From: CAG-177 sp003514385
GTDB taxonomy: Bacteria; Bacillota; Clostridia; Oscillospirales; Acutalibacteraceae
Reading direction: 5' to 3'
Length of the DNA: 64,000 bases
Assembly: GCA_051920445.1 (NCBI GenBank)
Contig: JBPPLN010000001.1
Span: 558,001 to 622,000 of the forward strand
The position numbers and the translations under genes were made by a program. The notes under the pieces are model-generated. The model was given only the letters and a program-made list of their open reading frames with translations, made no database searches and had not been told where the DNA came from. Below are positions 46,161 to 54,137 of the stretch, piece by piece; the first letter of the stretch is position 1; each line of letters opens with the position of its first letter.

Positions 46161-48137
46161 TCAGTCTGCGTCGGCGTAAAACTCGCTCACGGTTCGTCTG
46201 TCGTTATGGTCGTTCAGATACTTCGACATTCTCTTGAGTGCCTCTTCTTCGCCGACACGGTTTATATACTGTATGAAATCATATGTGCTGTAGCCTTCCT
46301 CACTGCCGTTTTCGCGCATAAATTCTCTTGTGCTCTCATTGCCTTTGGTGTAGCTCATATAATTTTGATACACGTCAAACTTCCAAGGCTCAATGCTCTG
46401 ATTTTTATAGTCTTCATCTATTTGCAGTATTTCCTTGGAAACAAGATAATTGTCAAATTGGCAGTAACCGGTATACCCTCCGTTGCTTTCGATACTCGGG
46501 ATAATTATTACTGTTTTTATGTTGTCGGGAAGCGTCTCGGTCGAGCGGTAATTGTCGAAGAACTTTGCGCGCTGCTTTTCCTGACCGCAATAGAAATGAA
46601 GATAGGGATAGACCATCTTCACGCCGTCCTTTTCGTAGCAATCGTAGAGACCGGAAACGAGCGTCACACCTGTCGTGCTGCCCTCGAACTCGTTCTTTCC
46701 CGTCTGCTCAAGTCCGCTGTATACCGTCTGGCTGCTGTTCACCTTAACCTTGAAGTGGGTCGGCTCGTCGAGCATGAAGCGATATATTTCCCGCTGCCCC
46801 ATGTTATATACGGGCAGCGAGCCGCTGTGCGGATAATACGGGAAATATCCCGGCAGGAACAAGCCCTGAAGATTGGAATAATATTGCGTTGAAAAGCCGC
46901 TGTATTTGAGCACTATCCTGTCAAGGCTCTTTTTCTCCGGATTGAAGACGGTGAAATGATCTCCGTCCTGTTTGAAGCGGAGCTTGTTTCCGTCACCGTC
47001 CCGAACGGAGCTTATTTTATATCCGTGATAGAGTGTGAAATCGTACTTTTCAAGATTCGGCTTGTCAACGGTTATCGCCGCCCTGACGCGCAGATTATTG
47101 CCGACATTTATTTCCAGGTCGTAATCGGTCACATCAAACTTTTTTTCAAAACGCGCCCACTCTTTGTTCGTGCCGTCCGCATCATAATCGTCGGAATAAA
47201 AGCCGTATGCCTTGTAGTAGTATTGCCGATCCCCATATTCCATGGAATATTTCGGGTCATCGCTCCCCACGATGACTCTCGAAGTCGGGAGCTGCGACAC
47301 AACGAGAAAAACGAGCGCGAGCGACGCAAAAACGGCGGAAGCCGCCCGGAAGCGTCTGTTTCTCTCCCCGGTTTTCAGACTTATCACAAAAAGGGAGAGC
47401 AGCAGCCAGAAAAGCGCCGTCAACCAGCGATATGGCAAAACAGACTGGCCGAACGCATAAACCGGTTGATAGTTGAGCGCCGGCGGAAAGATATCAAACA
47501 GCCGCAAAAGCGGAAAGATATTTATGCTGACATTGCGGCTGAATTCATAGAGCATCTCGCCGAGATAATTTGAAAGCGGCGAGCCGAGCAGCACAAAAAG
47601 CACGAGCCCGAGACAGCCGTTTATTCTGCGGAAAAGCAGCGACGCCGACACACCCATGGCCGCGGCGCAGCAGGGAACAAAAAAATGGCTCAGCAGCATA
47701 TTCAGAACGGTCTGGATGATAAACTTGCCGTGCCAACAGTTAAAGTTTCTGTATTTTACAAAGAGGAGCAGACTCCATATATTAAAAAAGGCAAAAAATA
47801 TCAGGATGATGACAACAAAAATCACACCCTGCGCCAGAAATATCTTTCTTTTTGCGTGAGCTACCGTGTTCATGCACTCGTCGAGCTTATATCGGCGGAG
47901 CTTGTAGCTCATCTCAAAGGACAAAAACGAGAAGACGGCGAACGAAGCGAGAGAAAACTTCAGCGGTATATCGAGCGCGCCGAGAGCCGCATCGTCATAG
48001 AGGGTGCTTATCGCCCTTGTCATCTGCCATGCCGCTGCGCCGACTATCGAGGCAAAAAACAGCGACAGAACAACGATCATCTCTTTCGAACGAAAGAATA
48101 TCGCTCTGACCTGAGAAAGCAGTTTCTTATCAGGCAA
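46161..48137 (-). CDS. ABC transporter permease with a degenerate M1-peptidase-like ectodomain
   Basis: 658 residues, starting with TTG at 48137 behind GGAGG. About six or seven membrane helices occupy 1-280. The remaining 375 residues lie outside the membrane and follow the beta-rich N-terminal domain of M1 aminopeptidases (NLRVRAAITVDKPNLEKYDFTLYHGYKI, LDRIVLKYSGFS, YPHSGSLPVYNM, FKVKVNSSQTVYSG), then a helical part ending EEEALKRMSKYLND. No HExxH zinc motif exists anywhere, so peptidase activity is unlikely. Permeases fused to M1 domains are known; a version without the metal site is unusual. It is the first gene of the transporter operon. Confidence 0.75.
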   Translation of the reverse strand: MPDKKLLSQVRAIFFRSKEMIVVLSLFFASIVGAAAWQMTRAISTLYDDAALGALDIPLKFSLASFAVFSFLSFEMSYKLRRYKLDECMNTVAHAKRKIFLAQGVIFVVIILIFFAFFNIWSLLLFVKYRNFNCWHGKFIIQTVLNMLLSHFFVPCCAAAMGVSASLLFRRINGCLGLVLFVLLGSPLSNYLGEMLYEFSRNVSINIFPLLRLFDIFPPALNYQPVYAFGQSVLPYRWLTALFWLLLSLFVISLKTGERNRRFRAASAVFASLALVFLVVSQLPTSRVIVGSDDPKYSMEYGDRQYYYKAYGFYSDDYDADGTNKEWARFEKKFDVTDYDLEINVGNNLRVRAAITVDKPNLEKYDFTLYHGYKISSVRDGDGNKLRFKQDGDHFTVFNPEKKSLDRIVLKYSGFSTQYYSNLQGLFLPGYFPYYPHSGSLPVYNMGQREIYRFMLDEPTHFKVKVNSSQTVYSGLEQTGKNEFEGSTTGVTLVSGLYDCYEKDGVKMVYPYLHFYCGQEKQRAKFFDNYRSTETLPDNIKTVIIIPSIESNGGYTGYCQFDNYLVSKEILQIDEDYKNQSIEPWKFDVYQNYMSYTKGNESTREFMRENGSEEGYSTYDFIQYINRVGEEEALKRMSKYLNDHNDRRTVSEFYADAD

Positions 48138-48522
48138 GGTTATACCTCCTATTCAAAATTTTTATATATGCCGAATGTGTCAGCCGTGCTCAGTGCCCGA
48201 GCCGCATACGGCATACAGCTCATATAAAAATGAGCATTGATAAAAATCGAAACGATTTTTTATGCTATTTGCATTACAAATCTCCTTTTCTAAACATTGT
48301 AGTTTTTGTGCTTTGCTAACTAAAAAGAGCTTCTGAATCTACACCTCCTGTCTTAAAAAATCACTACCCATTCTCCTATAAATTACTCCTATGTATTTAT
48401 AATATCACAAAACGTCCGTTAAAGCAACGAAAAAATTCAAAATTTAGTATTTAACAGAGAATTTTGTCGGGGATAAAACATGCCGCCCGTTTTCACGCAG
48501 GCGGCATTGTTTTATATCAATT
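48138..48522. promoter_or_regulatory. 385-base gap with the promoter of the ABC operon
   Basis: No gene. TTGCTT, a 17-base spacer and TATTAT at 48399-48427 on the minus strand give a plausible promoter for the ABC operon, about 260 bases before its TTG start. A small hairpin AAAATCGTTTCGATTTT lies at about 48243-48259. The terminator of the GH39 gene occupies 48476-48506. Confidence 0.45.
48476..48506 (-). terminator. terminator after the GH39 gene
   Basis: TGCCGCC and GGCGGCA form a 7-pair stem followed on the minus strand by TGTTTTATC, 16 bases after the stop at 48523. Confidence 0.7.
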
Positions 48523-49821
48523 TTATTTTATCACAACCACCGTGTTCGGGCGCATTGTCAGAGTGAACTCGCCGTTGTTCGAGGCTATCGTCTCAAACGG
48601 CTCCATGTCGTGCTCCTCATCGAGCGTATAAATAGTATAGAGCCTGTCTTCGCCCGTTTCGACCTTGAATGTGCGCGGCAGAGGCGCGACGGCATCGGTA
48701 TAATATGTGACGAGCAGCATCTGAGTCTCCCCGTCCGCCGCCGCAGCCGAATAGATATCCGGCACATCGCAGCTCAGGGCGCATTCATCTTGAAGCGAGA
48801 GCAGCTCGCCCCATGCCTTAACGGAGTAATAGCCCTTTAATCTGTCCAGCGTGCCGCGCTTGAACAGCCCGTTCATGCTCGAATTTACCCGCGCGTCATA
48901 GTACATAAGCATATCGGTTTTTTCACGCTGGCAGGCGCTCATAACGGCGGCGATAAACGCGGCGCCCTTCAGCGAAGCCTCGGTTTCAAGGCTGCGCTTC
49001 CAGCCGTCGCCACCCCAGCCGCAGACATAGTTCCACTCGTTCAATATGCTCTCGGTGTCCGTGTAGCCGTGGCGGTCGAGCATGGCGCGGTGTCGGCGCG
49101 CGTCGGACGTGAAATCGCTTACCTTCGACCCGTAGCAGTGCCACGAATAGAAGTCCATCGGCACATTTTCTTCTCTCATCTTTTCAAAGAATGCGTCGAG
49201 CCATTGTTCATTGTAGCCGCAGACCGCGGGTCCGCCGATTTTGAGCGACGGGAACCGCGCTTTCAGATACTTCGCCGCCGTTGCAAAAAAGTCATAGAAC
49301 TCCTCGGGCGTTCCCGTCCAGCACTTGTCGTTGAAGTCCGGCTCGTTCCATATCTCCCAATATTCAATACCCATATGATAACCGTCCGCCCAGCCCTCGT
49401 TCATATGCATTATGATATGCTCGCAGACGACCGCCCATTTTTGATAGTCCTTCGGCGGCATGATACCGTAGTGCTTCGGCCAGTGCTCGATCTTACTGCC
49501 GAGGCGGTAAAACACCTTTGCGCCCGCGCGCATAATCGTGTCGAGATAAATATCCGTCAGCGTGAAGTCATAGGACTCGGGCGAATACGGGTCGGCGTCG
49601 AAATCGGTGAATATATTATGTATATCGACCGTGTGCTCTCCGCCGTAGTCATAGCATATGGACGAATCGTGCGTTCTGGCAAACGGGATGTTCGCCTCCC
49701 TGAAGTCCGGCAGATTCGTGAGATTCTGGTCGCCGTTGTCCGTATACACGGGACCGTTGTTGACGGCGTTCATCGGCTTTATCCTGCCGACAGTGTTTTT
49801 GAAATCAACCTTAAGTTTCAT
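48523..49821 (-). CDS. glycoside hydrolase family 39-like (beta-xylosidase type)
   Basis: 432 residues without a signal peptide. The acid/base Glu is in EYWEIWNEPDFND near residue 160 and the nucleophile Glu in SILNEWNY near 262, in the positions of a (beta/alpha)8 clan GH-A enzyme. PFARTHDSSI near the N-terminus, KVFYRLGSKIEHW and a C-terminal beta domain (TFKVETGEDRLYTIYTLDEE, TLTMRPNTVVVI) match GH39 xylosidase-like proteins. The ATG at 49821 is used because GGAGG precedes it by 5 bases. It overlaps nothing but starts 12 bases beyond the stop of the GH63-like gene, whose product probably works on the same intracellular oligosaccharide. Confidence 0.82.
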   Translation of the reverse strand: MKLKVDFKNTVGRIKPMNAVNNGPVYTDNGDQNLTNLPDFREANIPFARTHDSSICYDYGGEHTVDIHNIFTDFDADPYSPESYDFTLTDIYLDTIMRAGAKVFYRLGSKIEHWPKHYGIMPPKDYQKWAVVCEHIIMHMNEGWADGYHMGIEYWEIWNEPDFNDKCWTGTPEEFYDFFATAAKYLKARFPSLKIGGPAVCGYNEQWLDAFFEKMREENVPMDFYSWHCYGSKVSDFTSDARRHRAMLDRHGYTDTESILNEWNYVCGWGGDGWKRSLETEASLKGAAFIAAVMSACQREKTDMLMYYDARVNSSMNGLFKRGTLDRLKGYYSVKAWGELLSLQDECALSCDVPDIYSAAAADGETQMLLVTYYTDAVAPLPRTFKVETGEDRLYTIYTLDEEHDMEPFETIASNNGEFTLTMRPNTVVVIK

Positions 49822-49832
49822 ATATACCTCCA

Positions 49833-51356
49833 TCAAATATCAAACGAGAACTGCCAATCCTCGCCGTAGATAACTTTTACTTTTATCGGCTTGTCGCTCT
49901 CGACGGTTATCTCAGGTCTCTCATTTTCGGACTTTCTCTCTTCGCACATGAGGGTGACGAACGAATCCCTGCCGACGGGCAGCTTCTTTATTCCGTGCTC
50001 CTCGAGCCTGTTCACGTGCCAGACTATCTCCGACTTTTCGGCGGAGACTCTGATTCCGAGGATGTACTCTATCAAAACGGTTATAGGGAATATGCCCGTC
50101 CAGCCGACAAAATCCTCGCGCGCGGGGTCGCCGCGGTCGGCAGTCTCGGGGGCATAGTTCTCCCAGAAAGTGCCCGTCTTTTTATAGACCTCGATGCAGT
50201 TTTTATAGCAGCACTCGGCTATCTCTTTTGCAAGCTTCTCTTTTCCGTTTGCGGAGAGCCCGCAGAGTATCATATAATCGGTCGGCGCCCAAACTCCGCC
50301 ATTCCAGTAGCCGCCGTTATCTTTGTAGTCCGGATGATCCGCGGAGAGCGCGGGGACGCGGTTCGGGCGGTTGAATTCATTTTTATCCTCGAGGTGACGG
50401 CAGAGCGCGTCCACCCTGTCGGGCGGGGCAATCTTCGAGATAAGCGCCCAGAACGCAGCGACGGTCTTGACGGCAAGAAAGCTTCCGTCCGCCTTGAGGT
50501 CATAATAGAACCCGTCTTTTTCGCTCCACATCTTCTCGTTGACGAACCTGACGAGATTATCGTATTCGTCCTTGAGCGCGTCAACGTCGTCGGTGATACC
50601 GAGCTCCTCCGCCATCATTATAAGATATTCGCAGCTCATCGCCGCCTGAAGTGTCGCGTCTATCCAGGACATATAGCTGTGGTGGAAGGTCTCGAGCATC
50701 CAGTCCTCCGAGTCGGGAATGAGGCTGAGATCGCAGCGCGGCAGATTGTCCATGCCGCAGCCCCAGCCGCTCGACCAATAGCTCCCGTCCTTCCAGCGAT
50801 GATAATTCTTGAGCCAATGGTGGAACGAGAGCAACGGATAATAAACTTTTTTGAGCCTGTCTTTGTCTCCGTAGTTCTTGTAATACTGCCACTCGCACCA
50901 CGCCATTATCTCGGGTCCCGTGCTCGTCGGGTCGTGGCGATAGAATCGGTCAACGCCGTCTAATTCGTTTATCTCGCGGCAGATGAAGCCGTCCTTGTGC
51001 TGCTTGCAGTAGAAATTGTCGAGCGTTTTCTGGAAGCAGTGGACGCTGTCGCCGTATTTTCCGAACATGAGCATAAAGCAGGAATCCCACATGAATATAT
51101 GGTCGTTGAACGCGGCGTCGATATAGGGCGAGACAAAGCCGCTCTCTTTCGTCGGCTTTCCGAGGTTGCGGAAGGCTATCTCCCACGCCTTGTAATATGC
51201 GGCAATTTCATCGTCGTGTCCCGTCCATACGGGCTCGGGGAGCTTTCCCTTCTCCTTTTCAAAATCCGGCAGCTCCGACATATCGGGCTGCATGGAAACA
51301 AACTCATTGAGCTTCGCATACCTGTCCTCGACATAAGGGCTGATAGGTTCTTTCAT
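49833..51356 (-). CDS. GH63-like (alpha/alpha)6 glycoside hydrolase
   Basis: 507 residues. AAFNDHIFMWDSCFMLMFGKY, SSGWGCGMDNLPR, GVWAPTDYMILCGL and FWENYAPETADRGDPAREDFVGWTG follow the six-hairpin barrel of the GH63/MGH1-like group. The catalytic acid is likely the Asp of CGMDNLPR (near 203) and the base the Glu of FWENY (near 430). These enzymes invert the anomeric centre of alpha-linked glucosides or of mannosylglycerate. No signal peptide. Start ATG with AAGGAG ahead and a TATAAT promoter at 51392-51420. It shares a transcript with the GH39 gene. Exact substrate not deducible. Confidence 0.8.
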   Translation of the reverse strand: MKEPISPYVEDRYAKLNEFVSMQPDMSELPDFEKEKGKLPEPVWTGHDDEIAAYYKAWEIAFRNLGKPTKESGFVSPYIDAAFNDHIFMWDSCFMLMFGKYGDSVHCFQKTLDNFYCKQHKDGFICREINELDGVDRFYRHDPTSTGPEIMAWCEWQYYKNYGDKDRLKKVYYPLLSFHHWLKNYHRWKDGSYWSSGWGCGMDNLPRCDLSLIPDSEDWMLETFHHSYMSWIDATLQAAMSCEYLIMMAEELGITDDVDALKDEYDNLVRFVNEKMWSEKDGFYYDLKADGSFLAVKTVAAFWALISKIAPPDRVDALCRHLEDKNEFNRPNRVPALSADHPDYKDNGGYWNGGVWAPTDYMILCGLSANGKEKLAKEIAECCYKNCIEVYKKTGTFWENYAPETADRGDPAREDFVGWTGIFPITVLIEYILGIRVSAEKSEIVWHVNRLEEHGIKKLPVGRDSFVTLMCEERKSENERPEITVESDKPIKVKVIYGEDWQFSFDI

Positions 51357-51391
51357 GTTTGCGCTCCTTTCGGGTATTTTCAGTCGAGCTG

Positions 51392-51420
51392 ATTATATCA
51401 CACTTTTTATTTTTAGTGAA
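51392..51420 (-). promoter_or_regulatory. promoter of the GH63-like/GH39 pair
   Basis: TTCACT, a 17-base spacer and TATAAT on the minus strand, 36 bases before the start codon. Confidence 0.65.
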
Positions 51421-51512
51421 TAGTTTTTGCGGCAACACCGCGGCGGCGAAATATATTTTCGCTTTCAAAAATTAACTTTTTATGAATATTCAAAAAAGTA
51501 TGTCAAAAAACA

Positions 51513-51541
51513 TTGACTCCGATATATAAATATGCTACTTT
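51513..51541 (+). promoter_or_regulatory. promoter of the small membrane protein and its leader ORF
   Basis: TTGACT, a 17-base spacer and TACTTT, about 56 bases before a 23-codon leader frame and 206 bases before the main gene. Confidence 0.45.
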
Positions 51542-51596
51542 GTAATTGCAGATGGGTTTTCTGAGACAGAATATCATATAATTTCGGAGAAATGCT

Positions 51597-51668
51597 ATGA
51601 TGCTGTTCAGTTCAAAAAATTATAGATTTTTATCAAGTCTGAGGCGGGTGCGCATTCGGGCAGTTTAA
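51597..51668 (+). CDS. possible 23-residue leader peptide
   Basis: MMLFSSKNYRF... ending RRVRIRAV, with GGAG 8 bases ahead of its ATG. It lies between a promoter and a hairpin (51673-51706, GCGCA/TGCGC outer and CGGC/GCCG inner stem) that runs into ATTTTGTC. The layout resembles a translational attenuator or leader for the membrane protein that follows. Short and without relatives known to me, so uncertain. Confidence 0.35.
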   Translation: MMLFSSKNYRFLSSLRRVRIRAV

Positions 51669-51746
51669 TAAGGCGCATAGGTCGGCATCGCAGCCGGCTT
51701 GTGCGCATTTTGTCTTCTCAATAAACTAAAAAGCAAGGTGACAAAG

Positions 51747-52184
51747 ATGAAATCAACCACCAAAAGAGAAGTTCTGACCGGTGTAATTACATTTCTTGTT
51801 TACGGCATTCTGGGCTTTGCGGCTTACCTTCTTACTGCGCTCCCCGAAGCCGGACTGGATAGCCTCGCGGCGAGCCACGCCGTGTTCATCATCGGGAGCA
51901 TCGCAAGCTCCGCCGTTCTTGTCGGCGGAATAGCGTTCGGAATAGTGTTCGGCAGGAAAAGATCAAACGGATATCTAATAGGGCTCATCGCCTCCGTCGT
52001 CTTTTTCCTCGGCGCGGGATTAGGCTTTATAGTATCAATGATAAGTCTCTTCACCTACGGTTCTGACGGAAAAATGTCCGATGCATCTATTCCTATAATA
52101 TTAGCTTACGCCGCCGTGCCGTACATCTCCTATGCCGCCGCGCGCATAAAAGCAAGCAAGAGAAATAAAATTAAAACTGCATAA
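51747..52184 (+). CDS. hypothetical membrane protein, four helices
   Basis: 145 residues: four hydrophobic segments at about 12-32, 45-66, 78-102 and 118-134, with short loops, a basic N-terminus (MKSTTKREV) and a basic C-terminus. No family motif is visible. The ATG at 51747 is preferred over an upstream in-frame start because AAGGTGA precedes it. It has its own promoter, a 200-base leader and a terminator, so it is a single-gene unit. Confidence 0.65.
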   Translation: MKSTTKREVLTGVITFLVYGILGFAAYLLTALPEAGLDSLAASHAVFIIGSIASSAVLVGGIAFGIVFGRKRSNGYLIGLIASVVFFLGAGLGFIVSMISLFTYGSDGKMSDASIPIILAYAAVPYISYAAARIKASKRNKIKTA

Positions 52185-52194
52185 ACCATCAAAC

Positions 52195-52223
52195 GCCGCC
52201 TGTTTCTCCGCAGGCGGCTTTTT
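52195..52223 (+). terminator. terminator after the membrane protein
   Basis: GCCGCCTG and CAGGCGGC form an 8-pair stem with an 8-base loop, followed by TTTTT. Confidence 0.85.
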
Positions 52224-52227
52224 CAAA

Positions 52228-52268
52228 GCAAATAAAAAAGCGCCTCAATGATATTTCATCAAGGCGTT
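52228..52268 (-). terminator. terminator after tRNA-Val
   Basis: On the minus strand AACGCCTTGAT pairs with ATCATTGAGGCG, with a bulge, followed by CTTTTTTATTT. Confidence 0.65.
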
Positions 52269-52271
52269 TTC

Positions 52272-52347
52272 TGGTGGACGCTAACGGACTCGAACCGCTG
52301 ACCCTTCGCACGTCAAGCGAATGCTCTACCAGCTGAGCTAAGCGTCC
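52272..52347 (-). tRNA. tRNA-Val (GAC)
   Basis: 76-base cloverleaf on the minus strand: acceptor GGACGCT/AGCGTCC, anticodon loop TTGACGT (GAC), encoded CCA. Single gene with its own promoter at 52390-52418 and a terminator. Confidence 0.95.
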
Positions 52348-52389
52348 ATTTGAGCTGAATTTTTCGGTCTTTCCCGTTCAGCAGAGCCT

Positions 52390-52418
52390 ATTATATATGA
52401 ACGCCGCGCGAATGTCAA
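52390..52418 (-). promoter_or_regulatory. promoter of tRNA-Val (GAC)
   Basis: TTGACA, a 17-base spacer and TATAAT on the minus strand: an exact consensus, 43 bases ahead of the tRNA. Confidence 0.85.
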
Positions 52419-52499
52419 GCATAATTTTAAAAAAATTGATTTTTTTGTGAACCGCCAGCAGAAATGCTATTTTCAGCCTGCGGGCGGCTTCATTTCAAT

Positions 52500-52766
52500 T
52501 TATTTGAAAACGATATCGAGCACCAGCATCGATATCACCCCGGGCACGCCGAGCAGCGCGCCCGCGCCGAGTGACCAGCGGTTGACGGAGAGCTGTATCC
52601 CCGTCGCAAGCCCCGTAATGTTGACGGCGAACAGCGCCGCCGCGCCGCCTATCGCGTTGAGTATCAGCGCCGAAAAGCCGCGCCTGTTCGTCACGGCGAA
52701 CACCGTTATCGCGAGCGCGGCGGCAGCGAGAAATATTATAAGAACCGTTTTCATTCCCGTTGACAA
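52500..52766 (-). CDS. bofA: BofA family (pro-sigmaK processing inhibitor-like) membrane protein
   Basis: 88 residues with two or three hydrophobic segments. The block LILNAIGGAAALFAVNITG followed by LSVNRWSLGAGALLGVPGVISMLVL is the BofA signature. In Bacillus BofA anchors the SpoIVFB protease complex in the forespore outer membrane and holds back sigma-K maturation; presence here suggests a spore-forming lineage. The start is TTG at 52766, with GAGGGG 6 bases ahead; ATG at 52754 is the alternative. It lies 10 bases from the YaaL-like gene, the same neighbour as in Bacillus. Confidence 0.88.
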   Translation of the reverse strand: MSTGMKTVLIIFLAAAALAITVFAVTNRRGFSALILNAIGGAAALFAVNITGLATGIQLSVNRWSLGAGALLGVPGVISMLVLDIVFK

Positions 52767-52776
52767 GGCTATCCCC

Positions 52777-53052
52777 TCATTCCAGTTTGTAGCAGACGGC
52801 TATGTCGCTGCTTTCAAGTCCCTCCTGCTTTGCGAGCTTCAGGAGTCTGTGGTAGCGGCGCTTGAGCGATTCAAGCTCATATATCGCGGCCTCGACCGAG
52901 TCGTCGTCCTCGCCGTATTCAAACCGCAGATATGCCGCGTCCATCTCCTTTTTGAGCGCTCTTATGTCCACGAGCAGCTGTTCCTCCTTTGTCGGAGCTT
53001 CGTCCGCCTTTTTGAGCTTTCCTCCGAGCAGATATTTGAAAGCAGTAACCAT
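52777..53052 (-). CDS. YaaL family (DUF2508) protein
   Basis: 91 residues, mainly two long helices: EEQLLVDIRALKKEMDAAYLRFEYG and SVEAAIYELESLKRRYHRLLKLA, with an acidic middle. The length, helix pattern and position directly upstream of bofA match YaaL of Bacillus, whose function is unknown. GGGAGG lies 8 bases ahead of the ATG. Confidence 0.82.
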   Translation of the reverse strand: MVTAFKYLLGGKLKKADEAPTKEEQLLVDIRALKKEMDAAYLRFEYGEDDDSVEAAIYELESLKRRYHRLLKLAKQEGLESSDIAVCYKLE

Positions 53053-53181
53053 TTTTTCGTCCTCCCAGTATTATTTGTATAGCAATTATGGGACAAATAT
53101 GATAAAATAATTCAGCCGGACGATATTTTTCGCCCGAACGCCAAAAATATATAGGATGTTTATAATAAAGGAGAATGTGTT

Positions 53182-54129
53182 TTGAAGCTTTATCCCATGG
53201 TATTGATGCCCTTTGTCTCGGAAACTGTCTGGGGCGGGCGCAGGCTCATTGACGAATATTCCGTTGTCACAGACAAGCGAAACGCCGCCGAGGCGTGGGT
53301 CATGTCCGCGCACAAAAACGGTAGTTCAACAGTCGCAAACGGCGAATTTGCGGGGAGGACTCTTCGCGAAGTCTATCTCGAACATCCCGAGCTCGGCGGC
53401 AAAAACTGCGCCGGATTCTCTGATTTCCCGGTGCTGATAAAATTCATCGACGCCGCGGCGGATCTCTCGGTTCAGGTTCACCCCGACGACGCCTACTGCC
53501 TGAAAAAGGGCAGCGGCGCGGGAAAGACCGAGTCGTGGTATATCCTCGACTGCGAGCCGGACGCCTATCTTCTGCTCGGCTTTGAAAAAGACATAACCCG
53601 CGAGCAGTTCAGGCAGTCGATAACCGACGGCACGCTGACCGACTATGTCAAAAAAGTCCCGGTCAAAAAGGGAGATTTCTTCTTTATAGAATCCGGCACG
53701 CTCCACGCGATATGCAAGGGCATCCTGCTCGCCGAGGTTCAGCAGAATTCGGACACGACCTACAGAATATATGACTACGGCCGCCTGGGCTTTGACGGCA
53801 AGCCGCGCGAGCTTCATGTTGAGGACGCGGTGAATGTCACGCACACCGGAGTATACAAAAATCCCTGCACGCCGAAAAAAGACGGCAACGTCACGAATCT
53901 TGTCGCCTGCCCGTTCTTTACGGAGCGCGTTCTCGATGTTAACGGCTCTTTTGACGGCACTGCGGACGAAAAATCTTTTGTGTCGCTTCTTATTCTTGAC
54001 GGCTCGGGTTCGCTTGAATGCGCGGGCGAGACTCTTGAATTTTCAAAGGGCGGCAGCATTTTCATTCCCGCAAACTGCGGCGAATACAAAATAAACGGAG
54101 AAGCAAAGATCCTTGAAACAAGGGTCTGA
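53182..54129 (+). CDS. manA: mannose-6-phosphate isomerase, class I
   Basis: 315 residues, interconverting mannose-6-phosphate and fructose-6-phosphate in the cytoplasm with a zinc ion. Zinc ligands are in LSVQVHPDDAYCL (Gln and His, near 95) and KTESWYIL (Glu, near 118), with a further His in SGTLHAI near 172; ETVWGGRRL near the N-terminus and NSDTTYRIYDYGR are family blocks. Length and the C-terminal cupin (FSKGGSIFIPANCGEY) match the short Firmicutes enzymes. It starts with TTG at 53182, 8 bases after AAGGAG. It would channel mannose from the GH38 alpha-mannosidase into glycolysis. Confidence 0.95.
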   Translation: MKLYPMVLMPFVSETVWGGRRLIDEYSVVTDKRNAAEAWVMSAHKNGSSTVANGEFAGRTLREVYLEHPELGGKNCAGFSDFPVLIKFIDAAADLSVQVHPDDAYCLKKGSGAGKTESWYILDCEPDAYLLLGFEKDITREQFRQSITDGTLTDYVKKVPVKKGDFFFIESGTLHAICKGILLAEVQQNSDTTYRIYDYGRLGFDGKPRELHVEDAVNVTHTGVYKNPCTPKKDGNVTNLVACPFFTERVLDVNGSFDGTADEKSFVSLLILDGSGSLECAGETLEFSKGGSIFIPANCGEYKINGEAKILETRV

Positions 54130-54137
54130 TATTACAA

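Noticed and set aside
46161..48137. Active M1 aminopeptidase
   Set aside because: No HExxH motif anywhere in the protein.
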